Source of the DNA: Chloroflexota bacterium
GTDB lineage: Bacteria > Chloroflexota > Dehalococcoidia > UBA2979
DNA length: 21,576 nucleotides
NCBI GenBank assembly: GCA_009843585.1
Contig: VYDC01000248.1
Location: forward strand, 1-21,576
Reading direction: 5' to 3'
Of the stretch, positions 7,830 through 14,878 are shown piece after piece; positions within the stretch are counted from its first letter, which is position 1; every line of letters begins with the position of its first letter. Position numbers and translations under genes: made by a program. The notes under the pieces were generated by a model. That model was not told the origin of the DNA. It saw only the letters and a program-made list of their open reading frames with translations, and made no database searches.

Positions 7830-8816
7830 ATGCAGTCCGCCCAGCGCTCGACGCCGCGGCGGCCGCTGCTCGCCCTGCTCGGGCCCACCGCCTGCGGGAA
7901 GACGGAGGCCGCCGTCGCGCTCGCCCGGGAGCTCCCGGTCGAGGTCATCGCCGCGGACTCGCGACAGCTGCGGCGCGGGATGCGCATCGGCACCGCGGCG
8001 CCCTCCGATGCGGAGCTCGCCGCCGTCCCCCATCACCTCGTCGGCATCGTCGAGCCGGATGCACCGTGGACGCTTGCCGACTGGCTGCGCGCCGCCCGCT
8101 CTGCGATCGCCTCCTGCCACGAGCGGGGGCGCCTGCCGCTCCTCGTCGCCGGAACCGGCCAGTACGCGTGGGCCCTGCTCGAGGGGTGGCAGGTGCCGGC
8201 GGTCCCGCCCGATCCCGTCCTCCGCGCCGAGCTGGAGGCGCTGGCCGAGGAGGCCGGCGGACCGGCGCTCGCCCGACGGCTCGCCCGCGTCGATCCCGAG
8301 TCGGCCGCCCGGATCGACACGCGCAACGTGCGCCGCCTGATCCGGGCGATCGAGATCGTCGAGGCGACCGGCGCGCCGGTCCCGCCGCTGGAGAGGGGCG
8401 ATCCCGGCCTCGTCTGGCGGGCGGTGGGCCTCGCCCGGTCGCGCGCGGAGCTCTACGCCCGAGCGGATGAGCGCGCCGCCTCCCTCTACGCCAACGGGCT
8501 TCTCGAGGAGACGCGCGCCCTGATCCGTCGGTACGGCCGCTCCTTCCCGGCGCTCGCCTCCGTCGGGTACCGGGAGGCGGTGCGCGTGATCGAGGGGGCG
8601 TGGGACGTCGAGCAGGCGCTGGCGCGCACCCGCACGGAGACGCACCGGTTGATCCGCCAGCAGGCGACCTGGTTCCGGGCATCGGATCCGCGGATCCGCT
8701 GGGTGGCTGCCCGCGCCGGCGGCGCGGTGACACGCGCGCTTCTCGAGGAGGCCGAGCGGTTGTCGCCCGGGCGCCGCGCCGCGCGCGATCCGGCGTCTGC
8801 GACGGCGATGCGATAG
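7830..8816 (+). CDS. miaA: tRNA dimethylallyltransferase
   Basis: MiaA (328 aa) transfers a dimethylallyl group to N6 of A37 in tRNAs reading UNN codons. The P-loop 'GPTACGKT' is at residues 18-25, followed by 'ADSRQLRRGMRIGTAAPS' (the DSxQ-Y-R-xxxIGTAKP block, with Arg in place of the usual Tyr), 'PHHLVGIVEP', 'VAGTGQYAWAL', 'NVRRLIRAIEI', 'VGYREA' and 'RQQATWFR' (tRNA-binding RQxTWFR). The ATG at 7830 is 3 nt after the tpiA stop. The stop codon TAG at 8814-8816 is embedded in a -10-like TAGCAT that probably serves dapF. The miaA-dapF-hflX order resembles that of many actinobacteria. Confidence 0.98.
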   Translation: MQSAQRSTPRRPLLALLGPTACGKTEAAVALARELPVEVIAADSRQLRRGMRIGTAAPSDAELAAVPHHLVGIVEPDAPWTLADWLRAARSAIASCHERGRLPLLVAGTGQYAWALLEGWQVPAVPPDPVLRAELEALAEEAGGPALARRLARVDPESAARIDTRNVRRLIRAIEIVEATGAPVPPLERGDPGLVWRAVGLARSRAELYARADERAASLYANGLLEETRALIRRYGRSFPALASVGYREAVRVIEGAWDVEQALARTRTETHRLIRQQATWFRASDPRIRWVAARAGGAVTRALLEEAERLSPGRRAARDPASATAMR

Positions 8817-8819
8817 CAT
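8814..8819 (+). promoter_or_regulatory. -10 box overlapping the miaA stop, probable dapF promoter
   Basis: TAGCAT, the same hexamer found before apgM, overlaps the TAG stop codon of miaA. A start point about 7 nt downstream would give a leader of roughly 30 nt that includes the AGGGAG ribosome-binding site of dapF. There is no clear -35 box, so this is a moderate call. Confidence 0.4.
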
Positions 8820-8854
8820 CACGGCGCCGCCGATCGGGAAGCCCGCAGGGAGCG

Positions 8855-9757
8855 ATGACGACAGCGAGCCTGTCCTTCTGGAAGATGCACGGCACGGGCA
8901 ACGACTTCGTCGTCGCCGAGGCGCCGCGCGTGGGCCCTGCGAGCGAGGAGGGGGCGTGGCCCCCGCTCGCTCGCGCGATCTGCGACCGCCACCGGGGGGT
9001 CGGGGCGGACGGCCTGCTGCTCGTGCTCCCCTCCTCCGTCGCCGATCGGCGCATGCGGATCTTCAACGCCGACGGATCCGAGGCAGAGATGTGCGGGAAC
9101 GGGGTCCGCTGCTTCGTGCGCTACCTGCTCGATCGCGGGCTGGTCGAGGCGCCGGACGGACGCGTGCGGGTGGAGACGATACCCGGCGTGCTGACCGCCG
9201 AGACGCGGCGCGACCCCCGGGGCACGGTGGCGGCCGTGCGCGTCTCGATGGGACGTCCCGCCCTCGAACCCGACGCGATCGGGGCCGCCCTGGAGGGTCC
9301 GCCGCCGGTGCTCGATCTGCCCCTCTCCGTGACCGCGGCGGGCGGCGACGAGGTCTCGCTCTCCCTGACGCTCGTCTCGATGGGCAACCCGCACGCCGTC
9401 TGCTTCCTCGACGGGCCGCCCGGGGCCTACCCGGTGGCGCGGGTCGGGCCGGCCGTCGAGCGCCACCCGCTGTTCACGCGCCGGACCAACGTCGAGCTCG
9501 TGCACGTGGAGGGGCGGGGGGCGATCGAGATGCGGGTGTGGGAGCGCGGCGTCGGCGAGACGCAGGCCTGCGGCTCCGGCGCCTGCGCCGCCGTCGTCGC
9601 GGCCAGGCTGCACGGCCTCGTCGACGATGTTGTGACGGTGCGGCTTCCCGGGGGAGAGGTGCTGGTGAGCTGGGACGGCGAGGGCGAGGTCCTGCTCGAC
9701 GGGCCGGCCGCTCACGTCTTCAGCGCCGAGTGGCCGCTCGCGGGGCGCGCCGGGTGA
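8855..9757 (+). CDS. dapF: Diaminopimelate epimerase
   Basis: DapF (300 aa) interconverts LL- and meso-diaminopimelate, the last step before lysine and the peptidoglycan cross-linking residue. It works without a cofactor through two cysteines. Both are visible: Cys80 in 'AEMCGNGVRC' and Cys239 in 'TQACGSGACAA'. Other family blocks are 'KMHGTGNDFVV' at the N-terminus, 'SMGNPHAVCFLD' and 'RRTNVELVHV'. ATG at 8855 follows AGGGAG and puts the KMHGTGND motif at residues 10-17, as usual; the frame is open further upstream but overlaps miaA without similarity. The stop overlaps the GTG of dapL by 4 nt, so the two are translationally coupled. The partner gene makes its substrate, LL-diaminopimelate. 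Confidence 0.98.
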   Translation: MTTASLSFWKMHGTGNDFVVAEAPRVGPASEEGAWPPLARAICDRHRGVGADGLLLVLPSSVADRRMRIFNADGSEAEMCGNGVRCFVRYLLDRGLVEAPDGRVRVETIPGVLTAETRRDPRGTVAAVRVSMGRPALEPDAIGAALEGPPPVLDLPLSVTAAGGDEVSLSLTLVSMGNPHAVCFLDGPPGAYPVARVGPAVERHPLFTRRTNVELVHVEGRGAIEMRVWERGVGETQACGSGACAAVVAARLHGLVDDVVTVRLPGGEVLVSWDGEGEVLLDGPAAHVFSAEWPLAGRAG

Positions 9758-10932
9758 AGCTCTCGGAGCGCGTGGAGCGGCTGCCGCCCTACCTCTTCGC
9801 GCGCATCTCTCAGCTGATCGCGCAGAAGCGCTCCGAGGGCGTCGACGTCATCTCGTTCGGCATCGGCGATCCCGACCTGCCGACGCCCGGGCACATCCTC
9901 GACGCCCTCAAGCGCGCCGCCGACGACCCGGCGAACCACCGCTATCCCGAGACGGAGGGGCTGCCGGCGCTGCGTGCCTCGATGGCGGGCTGGTACCACC
10001 GCCGCCACGGCGTGGCGCTCGATCCCGATGCCGAGGTCGTCTCGCTGATCGGATCCAAGGAGGGGATCGGGCACCTCCCCCTCTGCGTCGTCGACCCGGG
10101 CGACGTCGTGCTGGTGACCGACCCCGGCTACCCGGTCTACGAGGTCGGGGCGATGTTCGCCGGCGCCGACGTGGCGCGGCTCCCGCTGCGCGAGGAGGAC
10201 GGATGGCTGCCGCGCCTCGACGAGGTGCCCGACTCCATCGCCGCGCGGGCGCGCCTGCTCTGGCTCAACTACCCCAACAACCCGACCGGTGCGGTCGCAA
10301 GCGAGGCCTTCTTCGAGCGCGCCGTCGCCTGGGCCCGCCGCCGCGACATCTGGATCGCGCACGATCTCGCCTACGCGGACGTGACCTTCGATGGCTATGT
10401 CGCCCCGTCGATCCTGGAGGTCGACGGGGCGCGGGAGGTGGCGATCGAATTCAACTCGCTCTCGAAATCGTTCAACATGACCGGCTGGCGGATCGCGATG
10501 GCGGTCGGGAATCCGACCCTCATCGACGCGTTGACCCGGGTGAAGTCGAATCTCGACTCGGGCGTCCCTCAGGCGATCCAGGAGATGGCGATTGCCGCAC
10601 TCGAGGGTCCGCTCGACGAGATCGAGAGGCACAACCAGATCTACCAGCGCCGGCGCGACCGGGCGGTCGAGGCGCTGCGCGCTCTCGGGCTCCGCGTCGA
10701 TCCTCCCAGCGCCTCGCTCTACGTATGGGCGAGGCTCCCCGCCGGGGAGCAGTCGTCGGCGGCGTATGCGGAGCGGCTGCTCGAGGAGACGGGCGTGGTC
10801 GTCACGCCCGGGATCGGGTACGGGGAGGCGGGGGAGGGCTACGTCCGCCTCTCGCTGACGCTTGCCGACGAGCGGGTCGACGAGGGTCTCTCGCGCCTCG
10901 CCGCCTTCGCTCGACGCTCCCGCCGCCCATAG
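9754..10932 (+). CDS. dapL: LL-diaminopimelate aminotransferase-type PLP enzyme
   Basis: This 392-residue class I/II PLP aminotransferase closely follows the DapL pattern: 'FGIGDPDLPTP' , 'NHRYPETEG', 'LIGSKEGIGHLPL', 'DPGYPVYE', 'LNYPNNPTGA' and 'SLSKSFNMTGWRIAMAVGN' with the PLP lysine at residue 238, then 'KSNLDSGVPQAIQ'. DapL converts tetrahydrodipicolinate directly to LL-diaminopimelate using glutamate, bypassing the acyl-blocked DapD/DapC/DapE route. Overlap with dapF (GTGA, 4 nt) strongly supports this substrate. Relatives of this aminotransferase clade can act on other amino acids, so the exact specificity is inferred from context. The start is GTG 9754. After the stop a hairpin (10958-10982) may end the transcript. 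Confidence 0.94.
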   Translation: MKLSERVERLPPYLFARISQLIAQKRSEGVDVISFGIGDPDLPTPGHILDALKRAADDPANHRYPETEGLPALRASMAGWYHRRHGVALDPDAEVVSLIGSKEGIGHLPLCVVDPGDVVLVTDPGYPVYEVGAMFAGADVARLPLREEDGWLPRLDEVPDSIAARARLLWLNYPNNPTGAVASEAFFERAVAWARRRDIWIAHDLAYADVTFDGYVAPSILEVDGAREVAIEFNSLSKSFNMTGWRIAMAVGNPTLIDALTRVKSNLDSGVPQAIQEMAIAALEGPLDEIERHNQIYQRRRDRAVEALRALGLRVDPPSASLYVWARLPAGEQSSAAYAERLLEETGVVVTPGIGYGEAGEGYVRLSLTLADERVDEGLSRLAAFARRSRRP

Positions 10933-10948
10933 CCCGGGTCGCCGGATG

Positions 10949-10979
10949 CCGCTCGGCGCCGCGCCCTCCCGCTCGGCGC
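10949..10979 (+). repeat. Two direct copies of CCGCTCGGCGC, 20 bp apart
   Basis: The 11-mer CCGCTCGGCGC occurs at 10949-10959 and again at 10969-10979, a spacing of 20 bp, or about two helical turns. The copies flank the place where a -35 box would lie for the TATAGT at 10987. Together with the overlapping hairpin this could be an operator for hflX or just GC-rich sequence. Confidence 0.4.
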
Positions 10980-10982
10980 GGC
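10958..10982 (+). terminator. GC hairpin after dapL, possible terminator
   Basis: GCCGCGCC (10958-10965) pairs perfectly with GGCGCGGC (10975-10982) around a 9-nt loop, 25 nt after the dapL stop. There is no T-tract, so intrinsic termination is uncertain. It lies just before the candidate hflX -10 box and may insulate the two transcripts. Confidence 0.35.
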
Positions 10983-10986
10983 CCCG

Positions 10987-10992
10987 TATAGT
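10987..10992 (+). promoter_or_regulatory. -10 box TATAGT upstream of hflX
   Basis: TATAGT is a good -10 hexamer in an otherwise GC-only intergenic region. A GTG (10998) lies 5 nt after it, which would suit a leaderless mRNA, but that GTG is not in the hflX frame. It is probably the hflX promoter; the leader arrangement is unclear (see the hflX entry). Confidence 0.45.
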
Positions 10993-11202
10993 GAACGGTG
11001 CCCCTCCGCGGGTGCTGCGAATGGGAGGCGAGCCGATATAGCACCGAGGAAGCGTCAGCGCAGCCTTCCGCTTCGGCTCCCGGCGACCCCCGGACGAGTC
11101 GGATCGCCGGGCCCGCCCCCCACGCGCCCGACGGCGCCCGCGGCCGAGCGCGCCTACCTGATCGCGGTCGACTCGCGCCGGGCGCGCCCCGACCCGGGCG
11201 CG

Positions 11203-12351
11203 ATGCCGGCCGACCAGTCGCTGGATGAGCTCACCGCGCTCGCCGAGGCGGCGGGCGCGGTCGTCGTCGGCCGGACGCTGCAGCGCCGGGATCACCCGGA
11301 CCCCGCCAGCTACGTCGGAATCGGGAAGCTCCGCGAGGTGCGAGCGGCGCGCGAGGATCTCGGCTATACGCTCGTGCTCGTCGACGATCCGCTCTCGCCT
11401 GCCCAGCAGCTGCGCCTCGAGCGTGAGCTCGACGTGAAGGTGCTCGACCGCAGCGCGCTGATCCTCGACATCTTCGCCTCCCGCGCGCGGAGCCACGAGG
11501 CGGCGCTGCAGGTCGAGCTCGCGCAGCACCGGTACCTGCTTCCCCGGCTGCGGGGGCAGTGGGAGCACCTCGAGCGGCTGGAGGGGGCGATCGGTGCCCG
11601 CGGTCCCGGCGAGACACAGCTCGAGACCGATCGGCGGCTGATCGGCGGACGGATCGCCCGGCTGCAGCGCCGCCTCGAGTCCGTCAGGCGGCAGCGGGCG
11701 CTCCACCGCCGGCGGCGCGCCCGACAGGGGATCCCGACCGTGGCGCTCGTCGGCTACGCGAACGCCGGCAAGTCCTCGCTGATGCGCGCCCTGGCCGGAG
11801 CCGACGTGCTCATCGCGGACCAGCCCTTCGCCACGCTCGACCCGACCACACGCCGCGTCCCGGCCAGCGGCCCGGGCATCCCCGCCGGCCTCGCCTTCCT
11901 GCTCACCGACACGGTCGGCTTCATGCAGAAGCTGCCCGCCCAGCTGATCTCGGCGTTCCGGGCGACTCTGGAGGAGCTGGAATCGGCCGATCTCCTGCTG
12001 CACGTCGTCGACGTGACCTCGCCGACGGCCGAGCTGCAGGCGTCCACCGTGGAGGCCACGCTCGCCGAACTCGGGCTCGGCGACCTTCCCCGGCTCATCG
12101 CGCTGAGCAAGGCCGACGGCCGGGCGGACGAGGAGGGGGCCGGCGGACTCCGCGCGCCCGGGGCGGCGGCCGGCGGGGTCGCGACGCCGCCGATCGGATT
12201 CGTGGTGACCTCGGCGATCCGGGGATGGGGCATCGACGCCCTGCGCGAGAAGCTCTCCTACGAGCTCTTCGGAGGGATCGAGGCCGCCCCGGCGGCGCCC
12301 CGCGCCGGCGGGGCGACCCCGCTCCCCGGCGGGACGGCTTCGATGCGCTAG
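11203..12351 (+). CDS. hflX: GTPase HflX (ribosome-associated), start uncertain
   Basis: HflX is a ribosome-binding GTPase that splits or rescues stalled 70S ribosomes. From ATG 11203 it has 382 residues. The N-terminal HflX domain is seen in 'YVGIGKLREV', 'LSPAQQLRLE', 'DRSALILDIFASRARSHE' and 'GPGETQLETDRR'. The G domain has G1 'GYANAGKSSL' (Lys190), G2 'FATLDPTTR', G3 'DTVGF', G4 'LSKAD' and G5 'VTSAIRG'. G4 is normally NKxD; here Ser302 replaces Asn. Reading upstream in the same frame, 'ERAYLIAVDSRR' aligns with the family's first beta strand, so the true protein should begin before 11146. However, no ATG, GTG or TTG exists in frame between the stop at 10930-10932 and 11203; only CTG 11158 does. 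The protein ends soon after the G domain, without the C-terminal extension of the E. coli protein. Confidence 0.95.
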   Translation: MPADQSLDELTALAEAAGAVVVGRTLQRRDHPDPASYVGIGKLREVRAAREDLGYTLVLVDDPLSPAQQLRLERELDVKVLDRSALILDIFASRARSHEAALQVELAQHRYLLPRLRGQWEHLERLEGAIGARGPGETQLETDRRLIGGRIARLQRRLESVRRQRALHRRRRARQGIPTVALVGYANAGKSSLMRALAGADVLIADQPFATLDPTTRRVPASGPGIPAGLAFLLTDTVGFMQKLPAQLISAFRATLEELESADLLLHVVDVTSPTAELQASTVEATLAELGLGDLPRLIALSKADGRADEEGAGGLRAPGAAAGGVATPPIGFVVTSAIRGWGIDALREKLSYELFGGIEAAPAAPRAGGATPLPGGTASMR

Positions 12352-12362
12352 CACGCGTCCCG

Positions 12363-12401
12363 GCGCGCCCCCCGCGACCCGGCTCCGGACGGGGGGCGCG
12401 C
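12363..12401. terminator. Perfect 12-bp inverted repeat between convergent genes
   Basis: GCGCGCCCCCCG (12363-12374) is the exact reverse complement of CGGGGGGCGCGC (12390-12401), separated by 15 nt. It sits in the 67-nt gap between the convergent hflX and the minus-strand gene ending at 12419. A bidirectional terminator is the simplest reading, although there is no T-tract on either strand. Confidence 0.6.
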
Positions 12402-12418
12402 GAGCGCCGCCGCGTCTC

Positions 12419-13348
12419 TCAGGAGCGTCGCGGGTTGAGCACGTAGCTCGCGGGTTCTCGCAGCCAGGGCCGCTCGCCGACGCGGTGTCGGGCGAGCGTC
12501 CGCGCCTGCTCGAGCACCGCCTCGCGCGCGCTCATCACGCGGCGCGCTGCCGCCTCGTCGCCCGCGAGCACGAGGCCGAGATCGTCGAACCAGCTCCGGA
12601 GTCTGCGGCCGAGGCGTGTGTCCTGCGCCGCCGGCAGCAGCCACGCGATCGGGGCGTGGCTATCGCCGTCGAGCAGGCACGCGAGGCGGGCCAGGGCGGA
12701 GGCGGCCTCACCCGCGGCCGGAAGGGCCTCCAGCCCGGCATTCCCTTCGGGGACGGGGGAGAGCGCGGGGAGCGCCCCGGCCGCCTGGAGGTAGGCGCCG
12801 CGAAGTGCTCGCTCCACGGCGCCGTCCGGGCTGCGGGCCGACTCCGCGAGGAACCGCTCGTGGCGCCCCAGGCGGTCGGCGAGCAGCTCGGCGTGCGAGA
12901 GGTACCAGCGCGCCTCCAGCGCCCGCCGTCCCTCCCCGGAGAGCAGCGCGGCCAGGGCCTCCTCGGTGAAGAGGCACGCGCGCAGCCCGGCGTCAGCGGG
13001 GGAGGGTGGGAGGTCGCGGGCGATGGCCCCCTCGAGGTGAAGCCTCTGACCATCGCCGCCCAGCGTCTGCGCGGTCGGCCGGTCGATGGTGAGCCACGCC
13101 TCCACCGGCGGCCGCGTCCGGGCGGTGATGCCGCGGGGCGGGCTCACGAGCCAGAGGGTGATGCGCTCGGTGGCATCCGCCCAGGGGCTCACCCGCAGCA
13201 GGCCGCGGGCGCGCTCGATGGCCGCGTCGCGCGCGTGGGAGCCCGCGCCGCCGTCGGCGGCCCGGGTACCGCCCGTCGGCGCGCGGGGAGAGCCGGCCGG
13301 GTCCGGCCGCGCTTCTCCGTCGCCTCCTGCGGCAGCGTCGTTAGTCAC
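12419..13348 (-). CDS. Protein of unknown function (309 aa)
   Basis: I do not recognise the family. The first 45 or so residues are low-complexity and rich in Ala, Gly, Pro and Asp. A folded body follows, with the strand-like 'ERITLWLVSPP' and 'PPVEAWLTIDRP', and then a largely helical region from 'FTEEALAALLSGEGRRALEA' through 'ARWYLSHAELLADRLGRHERFL'. The C-terminus 'ERPWLREPASYVLNPRRS' is rich in aromatic and Arg residues and could be a conserved signature. No signal peptide or membrane segment is visible. Codon use matches its neighbours, supporting a real gene. The start is GTG 13348: a -10-like TAGGGT is exactly 6 nt upstream, so it is probably translated from a leaderless transcript. 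It lies downstream of the flavodoxin gene on the same strand, separated by 74 nt. Confidence 0.75.
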   Translation of the reverse strand: MTNDAAAGGDGEARPDPAGSPRAPTGGTRAADGGAGSHARDAAIERARGLLRVSPWADATERITLWLVSPPRGITARTRPPVEAWLTIDRPTAQTLGGDGQRLHLEGAIARDLPPSPADAGLRACLFTEEALAALLSGEGRRALEARWYLSHAELLADRLGRHERFLAESARSPDGAVERALRGAYLQAAGALPALSPVPEGNAGLEALPAAGEAASALARLACLLDGDSHAPIAWLLPAAQDTRLGRRLRSWFDDLGLVLAGDEAAARRVMSAREAVLEQARTLARHRVGERPWLREPASYVLNPRRS

Positions 13349-13354
13349 GGCCGG

Positions 13355-13360
13355 ACCCTA
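13355..13360 (-). promoter_or_regulatory. -10 box of a likely leaderless promoter
   Basis: On the minus strand TAGGGT is followed by 6 nt and then the GTG start at 13348. The spacing is identical to the apgM case and no Shine-Dalgarno sequence is present. This supports the chosen start of the unknown gene. Confidence 0.45.
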
Positions 13361-13422
13361 GCAGCGGCCGCGCGGGTCCGCGAGTCGGCGCGGCGCGGAG
13401 CGGAACCGGTGAGGCGGGCCTC

Positions 13423-13926
13423 TCAGCGCGCGAGGCGCACGGCGAGATCGGCGACGCGCTGGCCCAGCGCGCGGGCCTGGGCGAGGTCGCCGGGCGTGAC
13501 GCGGCCGTGGGCGGTCGCCCCGTAGTAGGAGCCGGTGGTGCGCATGCTGTCGGTCCACGGCAGGCCGACCATCAGCATGCCGTGCGCCATCAGCAGGTGG
13601 ACGAGCTGGAGCAGCGTCGCCTCGGTCCCCCCGGAGCGCGACCAGCCGCCGGTGAAGGCGCCGGCGGGCTTCCCCGCCAGGTCGCCGCTCTCCCACAGGT
13701 CGCCCGTCTCGTCGAACCAGAGCTTCAGCTTCCCGGTGATGCCCGACCAGTTCGGGGATCCCACTATCAGTCCATCGCACAGCAGCAGATCCCGGGGGTC
13801 GGCCTCGTCGACGCGCCTCATCATCAGGTCGGCGCCCGCCGTGTCGCGCACGCCGCCGGCGACGCCCTGCGCCAGCTCCTCGACCAGTCCGCCGCGGCTG
13901 TCGTAGACGACCAGTACCACCGCCAT
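13423..13926 (-). CDS. Flavodoxin/WrbA-like FMN-binding family protein
   Basis: The 167-residue protein has the flavodoxin fold. It opens with 'MAVVLVVYDSRGGLVEELA', in place of the FMN phosphate loop; 'GLIVGSPNWSGITGKLKLWFDETGDLW' follows, with the helix typical of WrbA-type NAD(P)H:quinone oxidoreductases; then 'LAGKPAGAFTGGWSRSGGTEATLLQL', quoted only for its start, resembles the K-x-x-x-x-F-x-S...GGxE block. Such proteins carry FMN and reduce quinones or serve as electron carriers. The phosphate loop is unusual: the normal S/T-x-T-G-x-T pattern reads S-R-G-G-L-V, missing two hydroxyl residues, so FMN affinity may differ. The start ATG at 13926 has AGGGTAGGT upstream. It lies 94 nt after the small membrane protein gene; no clear promoter is visible in that gap. 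Confidence 0.87.
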   Translation of the reverse strand: MAVVLVVYDSRGGLVEELAQGVAGGVRDTAGADLMMRRVDEADPRDLLLCDGLIVGSPNWSGITGKLKLWFDETGDLWESGDLAGKPAGAFTGGWSRSGGTEATLLQLVHLLMAHGMLMVGLPWTDSMRTTGSYYGATAHGRVTPGDLAQARALGQRVADLAVRLAR

Positions 13927-14020
13927 CGCGACCTACCCTCTCGGGCGCTCCCGCGCCGGCACGCCCGCGCCGCCCGCTGCGATCCCGCCTCGTGCGCCAA
14001 TCCGACCGCGTGCGTCCACC

Positions 14021-14278
14021 TCAGGCGCCGATCTCGTCGTGCTCGCTCGCCACCCGGCGGAGGTGGGTGATGCGCTCGTCGGGATCGCTCAAGCCCTCGA
14101 GCGCGTCGCGGGCGTGCTCGATCATCCAGGCCGCACCCCCTGCAGCGACGAACCACTCCACCGCCTGCAGCAGGGCGAGGGGCCGGGCCTGGCGGTGGCC
14201 GCGATGGCGGACGATGCCCCAGGCGAAACCGGCGAGCGCGGAGGAGAGCACGAGGGCGAGCTGGCTCCGGCCGTTCAC
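14021..14278 (-). CDS. Small predicted membrane protein (85 aa), unknown function
   Basis: I do not recognise this family. Two hydrophobic segments are visible, residues 7-23 ('LALVLSSALAGFAWGIV') and about 34-53 ('LALLQAVEWFVAAGGAAWMI'). A short Arg/His-rich loop joins them, and the tail is charged ('DPDERITHLRRVASEHDEIG'). By the positive-inside rule the loop is probably cytoplasmic, but the second segment carries a Glu, so membrane insertion of that helix is uncertain. High GC at third codon positions supports coding. The start is GTG 14278, 33 nt after the stop of the zinc-ribbon gene, so it is probably expressed from the same promoter. Confidence 0.6.
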   Translation of the reverse strand: MNGRSQLALVLSSALAGFAWGIVRHRGHRQARPLALLQAVEWFVAAGGAAWMIEHARDALEGLSDPDERITHLRRVASEHDEIGA

Positions 14279-14311
14279 CGTCCGGGCGCGCCCGACGCCC
14301 CGGCGGCGGCG

Positions 14312-14857
14312 CTAGTCACCGAGCACCGTGTCGTATCCGAGGGCCCGGATCTCCTCGACGTACTCGGAGCGCCACCCGGGGTGCGGGATGCGGCGCGACC
14401 GGGCGCGGAACTCGCGGTGGTAGCGCAGGTACTCCTCCTCGTGCCGGCGCCTCCACTCGTTCTCCTGCCGGAAGGCATCCAGGTCCACCTGCTCGAGCGT
14501 GCGATCCAGCTCGTCCTCGGCGAGATCGAACTCGTCGCGCCAGTACTCGGCGAGATAGTCGAGCGACTCCTCCAGGTCGCGGCGGCAGTCGAGCAGGTAG
14601 CTCTCGAGGACCTGACCGGCGTCGACCTCGTTGCCGCGGAAGCGCTCGTCCCGGGCGCACTCGCCGCAGAGCGTGATGAGCTTGCGGGCGTCGCACTCCT
14701 CCGCGCGGGGGCAGTCGCGGTGACGCGGCGCGAAGCGGTTGAGGGAGGGCTTGCGCGAGTATCCGACGATGAGCGTCTCGCAGTCGCGCTCGCAGCGCGG
14801 GCACGTGCTGCGGTGCTCGAAGAGCTCGTTGACGGTCTCTTCCCAGTTGATCTGCAT
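14312..14857 (-). CDS. Cysteine-rich zinc-ribbon-like protein (181 aa), unknown function
   Basis: The family is not recognised. The N-terminal part has three cysteine clusters: CPRCERDC (Cys19, 22, 26), DCPRAEEC (Cys49, 55) and CGEC (Cys64, 67), compatible with one or two zinc sites. His46 lies next to the second cluster. The remaining 110 residues are strongly charged, rich in Glu, Asp and Arg, and probably form long helices or a coiled coil ('EYWRDEFDLAEDELDRTLEQ'). This layout suggests a binding or regulatory protein rather than an enzyme, but that is inference. ATG at 14857 follows a strong purine-rich GGGAGGGGG, and a near-consensus promoter (14879-14906) is placed 22 nt upstream. It begins a transcription unit separate from queD-like and kor. 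Confidence 0.8.
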   Translation of the reverse strand: MQINWEETVNELFEHRSTCPRCERDCETLIVGYSRKPSLNRFAPRHRDCPRAEECDARKLITLCGECARDERFRGNEVDAGQVLESYLLDCRRDLEESLDYLAEYWRDEFDLAEDELDRTLEQVDLDAFRQENEWRRRHEEEYLRYHREFRARSRRIPHPGWRSEYVEEIRALGYDTVLGD

Positions 14858-14878
14858 GGTCCCCCTCCCGCCACACCG

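Noticed and set aside
11021..11041. A 6-codon mini-ORF (ATG GGA GGC GAG CCG ATA TAG) ahead of hflX
   Set aside because: No ribosome-binding site or peptide motif supports it as a leader peptide.
10998..11228. A 76-codon frame with GTG 5 nt after TATAGT
   Set aside because: The start looks leaderless but the translation is low-complexity, without homology I recognise, and overlaps the hflX coding region in another frame. It is kept only as part of the hflX start question.
9712..12354. An 880-codon open frame on the minus strand opposite dapL and hflX
   Set aside because: It is antisense to two well-supported genes and has no domain; a GC-driven shadow.
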